Positions 19,435 through 30,680 are shown, numbered from the stretch's first letter. The stretch: 64,000 nucleotides of DNA from an uncultured Bacilli bacterium (GCA_949425635.1 CASPWD010000003.1:124001-188000), one strand, 5' to 3'. Notes: a model not told the origin generated them from the letters alone. Translations and numbers: made by a program.

Positions 19435-19637
19435 TAAAAGAAACTAGATATAAACCTAAATGTTATGTTGAAAGAACACCTTATTGTGATGATTGTGATA
19501 TACCATTAAATAGAGATAGTTTTGTTTTAACAACAAATCCTATACAATTAGTTTATAAATGTCCTAAATGTAATAGAGAATATTGTTATACAGAAAATGA
19601 GGTAGGAGGTTATTGGGAATGGCAGAACTTGACCTAA
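19431..19637 (+). CDS. small zinc-ribbon protein
   Basis: YCDDCDIP...YKCPKCNREYC. Confidence 0.65.
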   Translation: MIKETRYKPKCYVERTPYCDDCDIPLNRDSFVLTTNPIQLVYKCPKCNREYCYTENEVGGYWEWQNLT

Positions 19638-20536
19638 AAGATTTAGAAAAGATAATGTTGAGAGAAAGGCAAAAATATACATCAGAATATTTTAAGGAAT
19701 TAGCTAAAAAGTCATATAATGATGATAGGGAATATCCAGAAAACTTTTCAAATTGGTATCCTCATATTAAAGATTTTGGTAAATTTAGTCATGCAGAAGT
19801 TATATCAAATCAGATATTTACATTTGAAGAAACAGAAATAATGCAAGAAACAGATGATATAGATAAGGTTGATTGGAATAAAATAAATAAGATATTAAAA
19901 CCTACATTTGAAAAGATGGAAAGAAATAAATTATATAATATTAAAAATGGATGCTTTTCTAATAAGTTTGATTTTAGTACCTGTATAACTAATGAGCAAA
20001 ATTTAGCAAAACAACTATGGAATATAAACTATGCATCTTGTATGTATAGTACAGGTGGTTATACAGAATTAGTTGTTAGAGAGTTAATACCATATAACAA
20101 CCATAATACATTAACAATATATAATGGTATGCCTTTAAGAACAGAGATTAGAGTTTTCTATAATATGGAAACAAAGAAGATAGAATATATTAAAGACTAT
20201 TGGGATTATTTTTATTGTGCAGATAATTTAAGTAATAAAAATGATAGAATAATATTTGATGTTTTTCATAATCAATTACACAGCAATACTATAAAAGCAG
20301 ATGTACACTTTGTTGAATATAATGATGTTGCTGATATAATATTTGATTGGATAGATACATTAGAATTTGATGATAAATTAAAAGGTATTTGGAGTATTGA
20401 TTTCATGTATGTAAAAGAAACTAATGAAATCTACTTAATAGATATGGCTAGAGGTTTTCGTTCTGCATATTGGGATTTTAATAAATTATCTAAAGAAACA
20501 CAAGAAAAATTAAGGGAGGAATCAAATAGTGACTAA
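19613..20536 (+). CDS. hypothetical protein, possible ATP-grasp/D123-like fold
   Basis: LVVRELIPY...LRTEIRVFYN...IWSIDFMYVKETNEIYLIDMARG resembles the ATP-grasp C-terminal half. Confidence 0.55.
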   Translation: MGMAELDLKDLEKIMLRERQKYTSEYFKELAKKSYNDDREYPENFSNWYPHIKDFGKFSHAEVISNQIFTFEETEIMQETDDIDKVDWNKINKILKPTFEKMERNKLYNIKNGCFSNKFDFSTCITNEQNLAKQLWNINYASCMYSTGGYTELVVRELIPYNNHNTLTIYNGMPLRTEIRVFYNMETKKIEYIKDYWDYFYCADNLSNKNDRIIFDVFHNQLHSNTIKADVHFVEYNDVADIIFDWIDTLEFDDKLKGIWSIDFMYVKETNEIYLIDMARGFRSAYWDFNKLSKETQEKLREESNSD

Positions 20537-20798
20537 ATATAGAATTGGTAATAAGTATAAAATAGGTGATAAATTTTATAAACTAAATAAAACAACGAAA
20601 GAAATTGAAGAAATACAAATAAAAGATATACAATATGTATTTAGTAAAAAGATTTCTTCAAAATTAAATTATACAGAAGAAGAAATAGAAGAATTAATTG
20701 ATAAAGGTGTAATAACAGATGATAAAGATGATATTAAAAATAAAGCGATAGCAGATTTAGAAAAGAGGTTTGGTATTAAATTGCAAGAAATTAAATAG
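20529..20798 (+). CDS. hypothetical protein
   Basis: ORF. Confidence 0.65.
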   Translation: MTKYRIGNKYKIGDKFYKLNKTTKEIEEIQIKDIQYVFSKKISSKLNYTEEEIEELIDKGVITDDKDDIKNKAIADLEKRFGIKLQEIK

Positions 20799-20809
20799 GA
20801 GGTTTTATT

Positions 20810-21016
20810 ATGATTAAAATAATACATAAAATAAACCCAGATGCATTTGAAAAAGAAGTAAACTCATTTATAGAAGCAAATAATATTAATGTAATAAGTG
20901 TACAATATAGTACAGAATTACATCATTTAAGAAGTGTTAATGGATTTTCAAATGTAACGAATACAGAGTGTGTTACTGAACATTATGCAATGATAGTTTA
21001 TGATAAAATAAATTAA
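20810..21016 (+). CDS. hypothetical protein
   Basis: ORF with aggagg RBS; MIKIIHKINPDAFEKEVNSFIEANN. Confidence 0.65.
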   Translation: MIKIIHKINPDAFEKEVNSFIEANNINVISVQYSTELHHLRSVNGFSNVTNTECVTEHYAMIVYDKIN

Positions 21017-21036
21017 ATGAAAGAAGGTGAATTATA

Positions 21037-21258
21037 ATGAGTAGCAAAATATGGTTAAAATTGGATGATGTATTAGAAATGGAAGATACAAGTCCTAATC
21101 AAAAAATATGGTGTTTAACAGAAGATGGAACTATTGATTTTTTAACAACAGTATCTGAAATATGTAATGTTGTTAAAGAAAATGGTAAAGATAAAGTAAA
21201 TGCAGATATTTTATATGGTTTAGTTTCTGAAAGTAAAAGTGAACAGGAGGTAAAATAA
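21037..21258 (+). CDS. hypothetical protein
   Basis: ORF. Confidence 0.65.
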   Translation: MSSKIWLKLDDVLEMEDTSPNQKIWCLTEDGTIDFLTTVSEICNVVKENGKDKVNADILYGLVSESKSEQEVK

Positions 21259-21259
21259 T

Positions 21260-21739
21260 ATGGGTATGTTTGATGAAATGAGTAAAACAGTTACAGATAG
21301 AATAATAAAAGAATGTCCATTTTGCAAAAAGATTTTAGTTCCAGACATAGAAGAAGCAACTCTTTGGCAAACAAAATCATTTAAAAATTTGTTATATATT
21401 ATAGATTTAAAAGATATTAATAAAGATGTATTTGAAATGCATCATATTTGTCCAAATTGTAATAAATATATGAGTGTTAATATAGATATGATAAGTGGAG
21501 ATATTAATATATTCGATAGCAACTATAATTTTTCTGTTTGTAGTAAGTTTATTGATATGAGTTTAAGAGATGATTGGAAAAATGTACAATTATCTAAATT
21601 TGAATTAAAGAATAATACTACTTCTTTTAATCTTAAAAATTGGTTAGAATCTAATAATGTTGGGTATAATAAAATAGAAGGCAATTTATCAAAGGATTTC
21701 TATATTATACCTAAAGAAGTCTTGGAAGATTTTACATAA
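21260..21739 (+). CDS. hypothetical protein with zinc-ribbon
   Basis: CPFCKK...CPNCNK. Confidence 0.7.
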   Translation: MGMFDEMSKTVTDRIIKECPFCKKILVPDIEEATLWQTKSFKNLLYIIDLKDINKDVFEMHHICPNCNKYMSVNIDMISGDINIFDSNYNFSVCSKFIDMSLRDDWKNVQLSKFELKNNTTSFNLKNWLESNNVGYNKIEGNLSKDFYIIPKEVLEDFT

Positions 21740-21758
21740 ACACTTGACAAATAAATAC

Positions 21759-21787
21759 TTGACATAATTGCAAAATTATTGTATAAT
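21759..21787 (+). promoter_or_regulatory. sigma70-type promoter with a second upstream TTGACA at 21744
   Basis: TTGACA-17-TATAAT. Confidence 0.75.
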
Positions 21788-21828
21788 ATAGTTAGGAAAA
21801 ATAGACTTATAAGGAGGTGTAATGTAAA

Positions 21829-22344
21829 ATGGCAAGAAAAGCTGGAAGACCAAAGAAAGGTGAAATAGTTAAACCAGATGACCAATATTCAAATGCAAGA
21901 ACTAAAGTAGCTCACTTTGTAAGAAGAAGTGGAATAGTAAAGAAATGTGTTGTCTGTGGAAATCCAGGAGCAATTCTTCATAATAGAGAAAATCCATATA
22001 TGATAGCATTTATTTGTGATGAATGTAGAAAAGACCCTGAAAAAGAAAAGAAGGCTGAAAGTTTAAGATTTGATATTAGAAATAAAGTACCAAAAAGAGG
22101 TACACATATATTAAGAACAAGTTCAAATGAATATATTACAAAAACAGTTGAAAATTATTTAAAAGATACATTACCTATTAGGGAGTATTGTAGAAAGATT
22201 GGAATATCAAATAAACAATTTCATTCTGTTGTTGATAGATATAAAGAATTATATCCAGACCAACCTATTGATGCATTTATTAAAAGTCATAGGGACACAA
22301 TACACAGACACAGAATTAAAGAAAGTAAATCAGTAGATGTATAA
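21829..22344 (+). CDS. zinc-finger protein, possible DNA binding
   Basis: CVVCGNPG...FICDEC; basic N terminus. Confidence 0.7.
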   Translation: MARKAGRPKKGEIVKPDDQYSNARTKVAHFVRRSGIVKKCVVCGNPGAILHNRENPYMIAFICDECRKDPEKEKKAESLRFDIRNKVPKRGTHILRTSSNEYITKTVENYLKDTLPIREYCRKIGISNKQFHSVVDRYKELYPDQPIDAFIKSHRDTIHRHRIKESKSVDV

Positions 22345-22352
22345 TTTAAGAT

Positions 22353-22394
22353 AAAAATTGCATGATAAAAATATTATGCAATTTTTTATTTTAC
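22353..22394 (+). terminator. intrinsic terminator
   Basis: AAAAATTGCAT ... ATGCAATTTTTT. Confidence 0.7.
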
Positions 22395-22396
22395 TA

Positions 22397-22425
22397 TTGA
22401 CAGATAAAAATATCTATGATAAAAT
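22397..22425 (+). promoter_or_regulatory. sigma70-type promoter, different spacer
   Basis: TTGACA-17-TAAAAT. Confidence 0.6.
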
Positions 22426-22485
22426 AGCACCATAGTAAAAATACCATATATTATGGTAAAAATATTTAAGGGGAGGAATACTATT

Positions 22486-23301
22486 ATGGAAAATAGTAAA
22501 TTTTTAATAATTAGACCAAATGAGTTTAATTTTGATATTGAAGGTTATAATTATACAAAGGTGTTGGGATTAAAATGTTTTTGTGGAAATAAACAAAAAT
22601 TAGTTAGACGACAACCAACAACTTGGGCATCATTAGCAAGAGAAGTTATTAACTCATTTAGCTATGAGATTGAACAAGCAACTGAAAATAATTGGGAGGC
22701 ATTCGAAACAAAATTTAATATAGCATTAGGAAATATGATATTAAGCTGGGGAGGTAAAACAAATACAAGTTTTTCAGAGAAACTATTTACGGAACCAATT
22801 CATATAAGAAGTAATGTGTATAAAAATAACCAGAATAGTATGTTAGAGATATTTAGAACACCTATGGGAGAACCAAAATATATAACAGCAGTATATAGTG
22901 GTGAGGTTGTATGGGTATTAAATGCTTTGATAACTGCATTAGAAGATTATGATGTTAGTATTGAGATAGAATATATACACAGAGAGGATTTAGCAAGGGA
23001 ACTTAATATAGAGGAAGAAACAGAAAAACAATTAAGCATAGATGATATATCTAGTACAAACAAGAATACACCAGAAACAGACGAAGATATAGAAGAGATA
23101 CAAGGTAATGCTACAATATATATAAGTCTTTTAAAATTAAAATTGGATGATATGTATAGACAGTATGGAATACCAGATGAAGAATATAATAAAATGAAAA
23201 GTTGGTTAGACCATATTGCAATATCAATATTAGACATGAAGGCTACTATAAGTCTGATAACAGATTTATCTTCTAAAATGAATGAAAAGTTAGGTAATTA
23301 G
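22486..23301 (+). CDS. hypothetical protein
   Basis: ORF; ATG after ggggagg RBS. Confidence 0.75.
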   Translation: MENSKFLIIRPNEFNFDIEGYNYTKVLGLKCFCGNKQKLVRRQPTTWASLAREVINSFSYEIEQATENNWEAFETKFNIALGNMILSWGGKTNTSFSEKLFTEPIHIRSNVYKNNQNSMLEIFRTPMGEPKYITAVYSGEVVWVLNALITALEDYDVSIEIEYIHREDLARELNIEEETEKQLSIDDISSTNKNTPETDEDIEEIQGNATIYISLLKLKLDDMYRQYGIPDEEYNKMKSWLDHIAISILDMKATISLITDLSSKMNEKLGN

Positions 23302-23319
23302 TTGAATATACAAAATTGG

Positions 23320-23335
23320 TAAAATATTAATGAGG
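23320..23335 (+). promoter_or_regulatory. recurrent TAAAATATTAATGAGG element
   Basis: Exact copy. Confidence 0.6.
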
Positions 23336-23384
23336 AAATGTAAAACCTCATTAATATTTTTTATTATGTAAAGGAGAGTGTAGA

Positions 23385-26210
23385 ATGGCATCAGTTACAA
23401 CACCAACAATAAATAAAATAATTAGATTGAATAATTATGATTTGCTAGGAACTAAATGTAATAAGTATAATATGTATATGTGCCTAGATACACTACAACT
23501 ATGGTATGATGAATCTGATTCAAAAAGAACATTATATGGATATGTTGGAGTAGATACAGTTAATGATTTACAAAATAATATAATACCAGAAATGGGTATT
23601 ACATATTATTGTTGGGAGAGTAATTCATTGTGGCTATGGATGAATAGGTGGATTTGTATATATTCTGATAATAAGTATCCAAGTGCATACAGAACAGACC
23701 ATGATTTCATAGAAGAAGTATATTTAGATGACCAAAATCCGACAATAGTAGATAATAATGGATTACTACGAGATGGTTCAGTAGTAATAAGAGATGCAAA
23801 CAGAATAATCAAAGGTAGATTATATGTAAGTGATAAACATGATAATCTTGTGCTATCTTCTTATTTAGGTGGAGGGGTAAGAATACTTCCAAATGGTTCT
23901 TTTTCATCTGAAGGTGAGTTATATATAGATGACCAATCTACTGCATATATAAGAGGAGAATGGAATGTACTAAATAATGAAATATTTGTAGATTATAATG
24001 AACGACCTTCATTAGATAATAATCCATATAAGACAGATGCACATAGATATAAAGTATGGCATGAAGGAAATTTACAATTAGAAAATTTACAATTATCTGG
24101 AGAAGCAATATATAATAAACTTGTGCAAGGACAAGCAGATGGTACACTACCAGCTACATTTAATTTTAATGTAGATAAATTAGATGGATTACATGCTACA
24201 GATTTTGCACTAAAATCACATGTTCATAAAGCAGCAGATATATCAGATTTTAGTACAGTTGCTAAATCAAATGCTTTACAAGAAATGATTGATAAATTAA
24301 CTAATATGGAATATAAAGGTGCAAAGATAATATGGTCAGCATCTAAAAAGAAATTTACATTGAGTACAGATAATTTTATATTAGCATTTACAGGAGGAGC
24401 AACAGGACAAGGAACAGTTATCAATAATACAAATACAACAATACCTTTAACAATAGACCCAGATAAGCATAAGCATAAAGATATAACAGATAGATTAGAT
24501 GCATTAGAAGGAGCTGCAGGTAAAGATTTATCAAATTACTACAATAAGAAAGAAACAGAAGATTTATTAAATGATATGTTTACAACATCTCCAACTCCAG
24601 GAAAAGCATTACTTGTAGATAGTGATAAGAATTTGCCAGGAAATGCTTTAACAGCAAGTGATTTAGACCACGATACTAAACTTAAATTAGAAGGAGATAT
24701 TACTGGAGAAGTTTTATTCGGTTATGATAAATTATCTTTAACAATGTCAACAGATGCTTCTAATATAGTATCAGATACACCAACTTCAGGAAAAGCATTG
24801 AAATTAGATACAGATGGAAATTTACCAACAACTGCTTATAATGCAAAAGAATTAGACCATGAGATTGCATTTGAAATAACAGGTGCAGTAAAAGGAAATG
24901 CAAAATTAGATACATCTAAAAATAGTTTTAAAATAACAACTACACTTGACGGTTCTGCAGCAGTATTAACTCCTAGTGATATTGGTGTTAAAATACCAAG
25001 TTTAGTAAACGGAATAGTTCCAGAATCTCAATTACCAGAAGGATTGACAAAAGCAGTAAGGATAATGGGAAATTGGGATGGTGGAGGAGCTCCATCAGCA
25101 ACACCTAAAGAATCACAGGCATGGTTAGTTACAACAGCAAATACTTTTGGTGGAAAGAATTATAAAGTAGGAGATTGGATTTATTATTATAATTCGAGTT
25201 GGAATAGAGCTGATTTAGGTGTAAGTGTAAAATCTGTAAATGGTAAGTCAGGAGAAAGTATTACATTAACACCTGCAGATGTAAAAGCAATATCAGAAGA
25301 TTATATAGATTATACAATAGGTGCAGATATTCCACAAAATAAAATAGTAGTTACAGATAAAGTAGGACATATTGCAGGAGCAACAGTTGATAAATTAACA
25401 AAAGAATTTACAGTAGGAAGTACTGATGGAGATGTTTCAATAAATGCAACAAAAAGTACAAATCTAAAAACAGATGGTACAAAGAATTTTGATTTGACTA
25501 TGGAATTTACACAAGATGGTTATGATAACATAGCAACTAAATTAAGAAGAGATATAAAAAACAATAATTCAAATGTAGCATTTAGAAAGAATTTGAACTT
25601 TGTTGACTTTGCTATAGCAGATGATAGTGGAACGAATACAGTTACAATTAAACCTGATTATACTAAAGTTGATGAAATATTATATTTTAATGGAACGCTT
25701 ACAGATGATTTTAAGAAAAGATTAACTAATAACTATTATAATAAAAATGACAGACCTTTTTATATAGCATATAGAGATGCTAACAATAGAATACAATTAG
25801 TTGGAATAAATGGAAGTATTGCAGACGCAGCAGATAATACAACTATTTCTATACCAACAGGAGAATATTCAACAACATTAGAAAATAGTAAAGTAGTTAC
25901 TAAAACAGCAGTAGCAAGTGTAACTTTTGACGGAACAGGTAATATATCTAATTTTGCTATTACTAGAAGTACAGGAACAGAAGCCTTACCTATTTCTGGG
26001 GGAACAATGACAGGAACAATTACTTCAAGAGCATTAACACCATCTGCAAATAATACTTATGCAATAGGAACATCTGCTGCAAGATATAGTACTGGATATT
26101 TTACAACTACAAATACAACAAATCTGACTGTAAATGGTAGAAAAGTATTTATACAGAGTAGTACACCATCAGGAGCAGCAAATGGTGATATATGGATAGT
26201 AACAAAGTAG
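23385..26210 (+). CDS. tail fibre / baseplate-type structural protein
   Basis: Long protein with YRVWHEGNLQ-type and SALTPSANNTYAIGTSAARYSTGYF / GDIWIVTK fibre motifs. Confidence 0.75.
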   Translation: MASVTTPTINKIIRLNNYDLLGTKCNKYNMYMCLDTLQLWYDESDSKRTLYGYVGVDTVNDLQNNIIPEMGITYYCWESNSLWLWMNRWICIYSDNKYPSAYRTDHDFIEEVYLDDQNPTIVDNNGLLRDGSVVIRDANRIIKGRLYVSDKHDNLVLSSYLGGGVRILPNGSFSSEGELYIDDQSTAYIRGEWNVLNNEIFVDYNERPSLDNNPYKTDAHRYKVWHEGNLQLENLQLSGEAIYNKLVQGQADGTLPATFNFNVDKLDGLHATDFALKSHVHKAADISDFSTVAKSNALQEMIDKLTNMEYKGAKIIWSASKKKFTLSTDNFILAFTGGATGQGTVINNTNTTIPLTIDPDKHKHKDITDRLDALEGAAGKDLSNYYNKKETEDLLNDMFTTSPTPGKALLVDSDKNLPGNALTASDLDHDTKLKLEGDITGEVLFGYDKLSLTMSTDASNIVSDTPTSGKALKLDTDGNLPTTAYNAKELDHEIAFEITGAVKGNAKLDTSKNSFKITTTLDGSAAVLTPSDIGVKIPSLVNGIVPESQLPEGLTKAVRIMGNWDGGGAPSATPKESQAWLVTTANTFGGKNYKVGDWIYYYNSSWNRADLGVSVKSVNGKSGESITLTPADVKAISEDYIDYTIGADIPQNKIVVTDKVGHIAGATVDKLTKEFTVGSTDGDVSINATKSTNLKTDGTKNFDLTMEFTQDGYDNIATKLRRDIKNNNSNVAFRKNLNFVDFAIADDSGTNTVTIKPDYTKVDEILYFNGTLTDDFKKRLTNNYYNKNDRPFYIAYRDANNRIQLVGINGSIADAADNTTISIPTGEYSTTLENSKVVTKTAVASVTFDGTGNISNFAITRSTGTEALPISGGTMTGTITSRALTPSANNTYAIGTSAARYSTGYFTTTNTTNLTVNGRKVFIQSSTPSGAANGDIWIVTK

Positions 26211-26222
26211 GAGGTAGATAAT

Positions 26223-26975
26223 ATGGCTTTAGAAGAGGTAACAAGTTTTGGAGCAACAGGTTATACACATTATCGTAATCATGCGTCTACAACTACTTAT
26301 GATGTATCAAGTATATTAAGAATTAGAAACGGACCAGGAACTGGGTATGCTAAAGTAGGACGACACCAACCATCTGATTGGTGGTGGGTTGCTGAAAACT
26401 ATGGTGGATGGTGTAGAGAGCCTAGTGCAAATAGGTGGACATCAAATGCTTTTATGTCTAATCCTAATCCAGCACAACCATCTCCAGGAGAATTTAGAGT
26501 AAATTCATTTAAAGTAACAGCAACTAGAAGTGCTGCAAATGATAAAACTTTATCTGTAAAGTATGAGTGGTGGTGGAACAATGTAGGTGATACAACAGAA
26601 ACTTATTATCATTGGAGAGTATATTGTTATGCAGCTAAAAATGGTGGGGAAGCACAATATAATATTCACGGAGATGCTCAAAATATAGGCAGAGATGGAA
26701 GTGGATATTTTACAGAAACATGGACTATGCAGGAAACATCAGGAAATACTACATTACATTTTGGTAACTATGGTGTATGGTACACTAGCTGGGGTGGTTA
26801 TTGGAATCCTGGAGGTGGTGTAGGAAATGGATTTACATTTAATATACCAAAATATCAACCAAGCCCAGTAAAACAATTAGTAAATGGTACTTGGGAAACC
26901 ATAGGATTAAAAAGTGGAAATGGACAAGATATAACAGTAAAACAATACAATGGCTCAAGTTGGATAGATTTATAG
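26223..26975 (+). CDS. SH3b-domain tail-associated protein
   Basis: SSILRIRNGPGTGYAKVGRHQPSDWWWVAENYGGWCR. Confidence 0.7.
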   Translation: MALEEVTSFGATGYTHYRNHASTTTYDVSSILRIRNGPGTGYAKVGRHQPSDWWWVAENYGGWCREPSANRWTSNAFMSNPNPAQPSPGEFRVNSFKVTATRSAANDKTLSVKYEWWWNNVGDTTETYYHWRVYCYAAKNGGEAQYNIHGDAQNIGRDGSGYFTETWTMQETSGNTTLHFGNYGVWYTSWGGYWNPGGGVGNGFTFNIPKYQPSPVKQLVNGTWETIGLKSGNGQDITVKQYNGSSWIDL

Positions 26976-26981
26976 AATATG

Positions 26982-27014
26982 AAAAAGACTACAAATAATG
27001 TAGTCTTTATTTTT
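26982..27014 (+). terminator. intrinsic terminator
   Basis: AAAGACTAC ... GTAGTCTTTattttt. Confidence 0.7.
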
Positions 27015-27016
27015 GG

Positions 27017-27031
27017 TAAAATATTAATGAG
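27017..27031 (+). promoter_or_regulatory. recurrent TAAAATATTAATGAG element
   Basis: Copy just downstream of a terminator. Confidence 0.6.
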
Positions 27032-27063
27032 TAATAAGTATTATAGAAAGGAGATTATATATA

Positions 27064-29261
27064 TGGCAGATGTTTGGTGTGATAATGGTTGGCATACTGG
27101 TGGAGCACCTAGAAGAAAAGTATCTGGAACTTTAAGTGCTAATTATTCAGGTTTAACCATAAGTGCTTCTTTCAGTGGAAATCAAGTATTAACTGCATCA
27201 GGTCACTCTTCAATGTCAGATACAGTAAGACTTTACATAGATGGTAACCAGGTTGGCAGTACAACAGTTGCAATGGTTGGTGGTGGAATATCTATGTCAG
27301 GTTCTTTAAATGTAGGTGCTGGAAATCATACAATTTCAGTAACTATGGAATGTCCTGATATTACAAATGGAAGACATTGTTCTGCCAATCTAAGAGGACC
27401 TGTAACTATTGGCTCTTTAACATTATATGTACCAGACCCATATTCTCCTCCTGCCTATGATATATGGAGTGCTACTCAAATAGTAAAAGTAGATAGAGAT
27501 AAAGTAGATGTAAACTATAAGATAAATGGTGGTACTAATGGACTTGGTTGGGTAATAGCAAGAGTAGATGGTGTAAGAGATTTTGGTTTTGGAAATGGTA
27601 AGGGAGATTCTTTATGGGGTAGTTTCTATCCAACTTGGGGTGATGGGTTTAGACATGGAAGTTCTTATAATGTTAGGATAAGGTTTAGTGATGGTCATGC
27701 AGAATATCAAACAGGACATAAAACATTTTATACATATCAAGAACCTACTATAACAGGTGTATCTGCAAATCCTACTGCTGTAAATGCACAAAATCAAACA
27801 ATAACATTTACACAATCAGGAATTAATGATAGAGCTTGGGCAGCACTAGAACAACAATTCTACACATTAGCACATTGTTCATATAGTGGTGTAAATATAG
27901 GAAATGCTTGGACACAAGTAGGAACAGCAGGTAATAATTCTACATTTACTTTAAGTGGAGCAAATTTAAGAGGATTTGTACCAAAAGCTTATGATAATCA
28001 AATAATAACAATGCATGTTAAAAGAAGAAATAACTCAGCAAATTGGGAAAGTGCAGAAAAGACTTGCACCTTTAAAGTAATATATAAACCATTAAAAGGT
28101 GTAACTTGTGGTAATCTTTCATATAGAAAAAATAACTCAAGTGGAAGTGGAATAGGTAAAGACGATTTAGTAATAAATGATACCAGTTTGACAGGAATAT
28201 ATTTAAGTTGGGTATATGATACAACAACAGCAGATGCTGGTTATACACAAGGATATAGAATAAGATTATATAATCAAGCAGGAACAGTAGTAAAAACATA
28301 TTATACAACAAGTAAGAGTTTTGTAATACCAAAAGCAGATATACCAAAAATGCAACATACTAAAGTAGATATAACACCTTATTTTGGAAATGACCAAGCT
28401 CAATTAGCAAATCCAGCTTATGCAAGTAATTATTGGTATTTCACATCTCCTACTCAATGTGATTTTGTTGTAATGGCTGCTAGATTAGCAAAACCATCAA
28501 TAACATATCCAATAGAAGGTTCTGATTGGATAAATACAAAATTTAGAGTATGTTTTCAATTACCAGCAGACCCAGATAAAGGTTCTGAATTAGAAACATA
28601 TCATTATGATGATATAGAAATAGAAGTAAATAATAAAGTATTCAGATTAACATCTGACCCAGCAGGTAAGACAGCAACAGGTACACAAGCAGCATCTATA
28701 TCAAGTGCATTAGCAAGTAATTTAACATATCAAAGGAAAATGATATTTGCACCATTTAAAGCATCAGGGTTTCCTATTGCAACAACATATAGATTGAGAG
28801 TAAGAGTTAAAAAGAAATATACAGGTGATAAAAATAATTGGAGTGAATGGAGTAATGTTAGAACATTTACAATAACACCAGCATCATTTACACCAGTTAG
28901 AGGAGATATAATATATGCAACACATTATAATAATTCTAAAGCATTAATAAATAGAGTAAGGAATACTTATGGTGTAGTATGGAATAATCAACCAAATAAT
29001 GTAGTAAGAGGAACAACTATATTAAGAACACAATACCCTTATGCTAATTGGTATGATAGAATAGTAGCAACAAAGAAACAGGTAAATGATTATGGTTCAT
29101 TTGATAATAATGATGTTAAGTTTGACCATACAAACAATATAGTAGAGAACTTTTCTCAATATATAGAATATGTAACAGCAGACAGCAATGAAGCTAAAAG
29201 TGATGGAAGTGGTAGAAATTATATGAGGATAGTTTATGATAGATGTAATAGATTAATTTAG
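27064..29261 (+). CDS. tail protein with Ig/Fn3-like repeats
   Basis: beta-rich modules; ATG after gaaaggag RBS rather than 26979. Confidence 0.65.
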
Positions 29262-29273
29262 GAGGTTATTGAG

Positions 29274-29714
29274 ATGATGCCATTTTGTAAAAGGAATATA
29301 AATCTATCAAAGGGAAATATAACTCAAGAAATATTATATTCTACTGGTGCTGCACCTGCACAAGAGGGAAGTATATTTGTATTAGATAAACCTATGATTG
29401 ATTATGATTTTATAAGATTTGATTGGTTAGCAGCAGTAGTAGGGGATATATCAAAATCAATAAATGTATCAACTTGGTATAACCCTAGTTGGCATAGTAA
29501 TTCTTTATGGCAAGATAATGAGGTAGTATTAAATGTAACACAGTTAAGAAGTAATTATGTATATTTTGCTTGTATTCAAGGAAAATGGAATGATGAAAAA
29601 GGAAAAACAATAACTATATTATTTAATAGAAGAAAAAGAGAAGGACAAGAAATAACAGATGAGGACTTAAATCTAAATAAAATACATGCTGTTTATGGAT
29701 ATAAAGTTTTATAG
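29274..29714 (+). CDS. MMPFCK-starting tail-associated protein
   Basis: N-terminal MMPFCK; similar to part of 61610 ORF. Confidence 0.6.
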   Translation: MMPFCKRNINLSKGNITQEILYSTGAAPAQEGSIFVLDKPMIDYDFIRFDWLAAVVGDISKSINVSTWYNPSWHSNSLWQDNEVVLNVTQLRSNYVYFACIQGKWNDEKGKTITILFNRRKREGQEITDEDLNLNKIHAVYGYKVL

Positions 29715-29746
29715 ATACAGCAAGTCAGAGGAGGATTATAATAACT

Positions 29747-30199
29747 ATGATACCATTTTGTAAGATAGGTGATAGCAATTCTTATGAAGAAATAGTAAAA
29801 GAGTGGACAGAAGTTGATTCTAATGGTAAAGATTTAATTGAAAAACAAAGAGCTAGAAAATATGATAATGGAGATTTAATTATAAATTGTAAATGGAATG
29901 GGTGGATTACAACAGATATGGTAACTAATGTGGGGTATAGAAGTATGTCAATAGGATTCAAGAATTTTATAGTACCCTTTAAAAGTGATATAGATGTATT
30001 TGATAGACCACAAATATTTTGGAATATATATAATTTTGATTATAATCCATCATCTGATTTAACATATATAACACAATACTTACCACAATTTAGAAGTACA
30101 CCAGAAAATCCAGGAAGAGTTGTAGTACAAAGAAATGGTCCTTTAAGCGAATATGTAAGTTGTGCCATCGGATATATGGCAATAGGAAAATGGAAATAA
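29747..30199 (+). CDS. MIPFCK-starting tail-associated protein
   Basis: N-terminal MIPFCK. Confidence 0.6.
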   Translation: MIPFCKIGDSNSYEEIVKEWTEVDSNGKDLIEKQRARKYDNGDLIINCKWNGWITTDMVTNVGYRSMSIGFKNFIVPFKSDIDVFDRPQIFWNIYNFDYNPSSDLTYITQYLPQFRSTPENPGRVVVQRNGPLSEYVSCAIGYMAIGKWK

Positions 30200-30215
30200 G
30201 GAGGAATATATAATT

Positions 30216-30680
30216 ATGATACCAAATTGTAAAAACAATAATTTAGAAGAAAAATATAATAAGTTAATTGACGATTTATATTATAAACCAAATGACTATT
30301 TGATTTCAGATAGTTATTTTGTTTCAGGATATGTTACATCTTTGAGAAAGTCAATACATATATTTATTGTTGTAGATAAAAGTATGTATAATATAAATAA
30401 TATAATTATAGAAAAATTTGGTGGAAGTATTAGACATTCTTTAGGTGGTTATATATTTGAAACTGCATACGGAGGTGCTAATCATTCTATTCTAAAAGAA
30501 TCTACATTTTCAGATTATACTGCACATAAAATGAATAATCATACAATACTTGCAAAGTTTAATTTCATTTCTGAAATACCAGTGTACTATGCAAATGGTT
30601 CTCAAGTAACTAATTCTGCAATAACAAATAATTATTTAATAGGAACAGTAATAGAAGATTTAAAAATAAGATTTGAATAA
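30216..30680 (+). CDS. MIPNCK-starting tail-associated protein
   Basis: N-terminal MIPNCK. Confidence 0.6.
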   Translation: MIPNCKNNNLEEKYNKLIDDLYYKPNDYLISDSYFVSGYVTSLRKSIHIFIVVDKSMYNINNIIIEKFGGSIRHSLGGYIFETAYGGANHSILKESTFSDYTAHKMNNHTILAKFNFISEIPVYYANGSQVTNSAITNNYLIGTVIEDLKIRFE

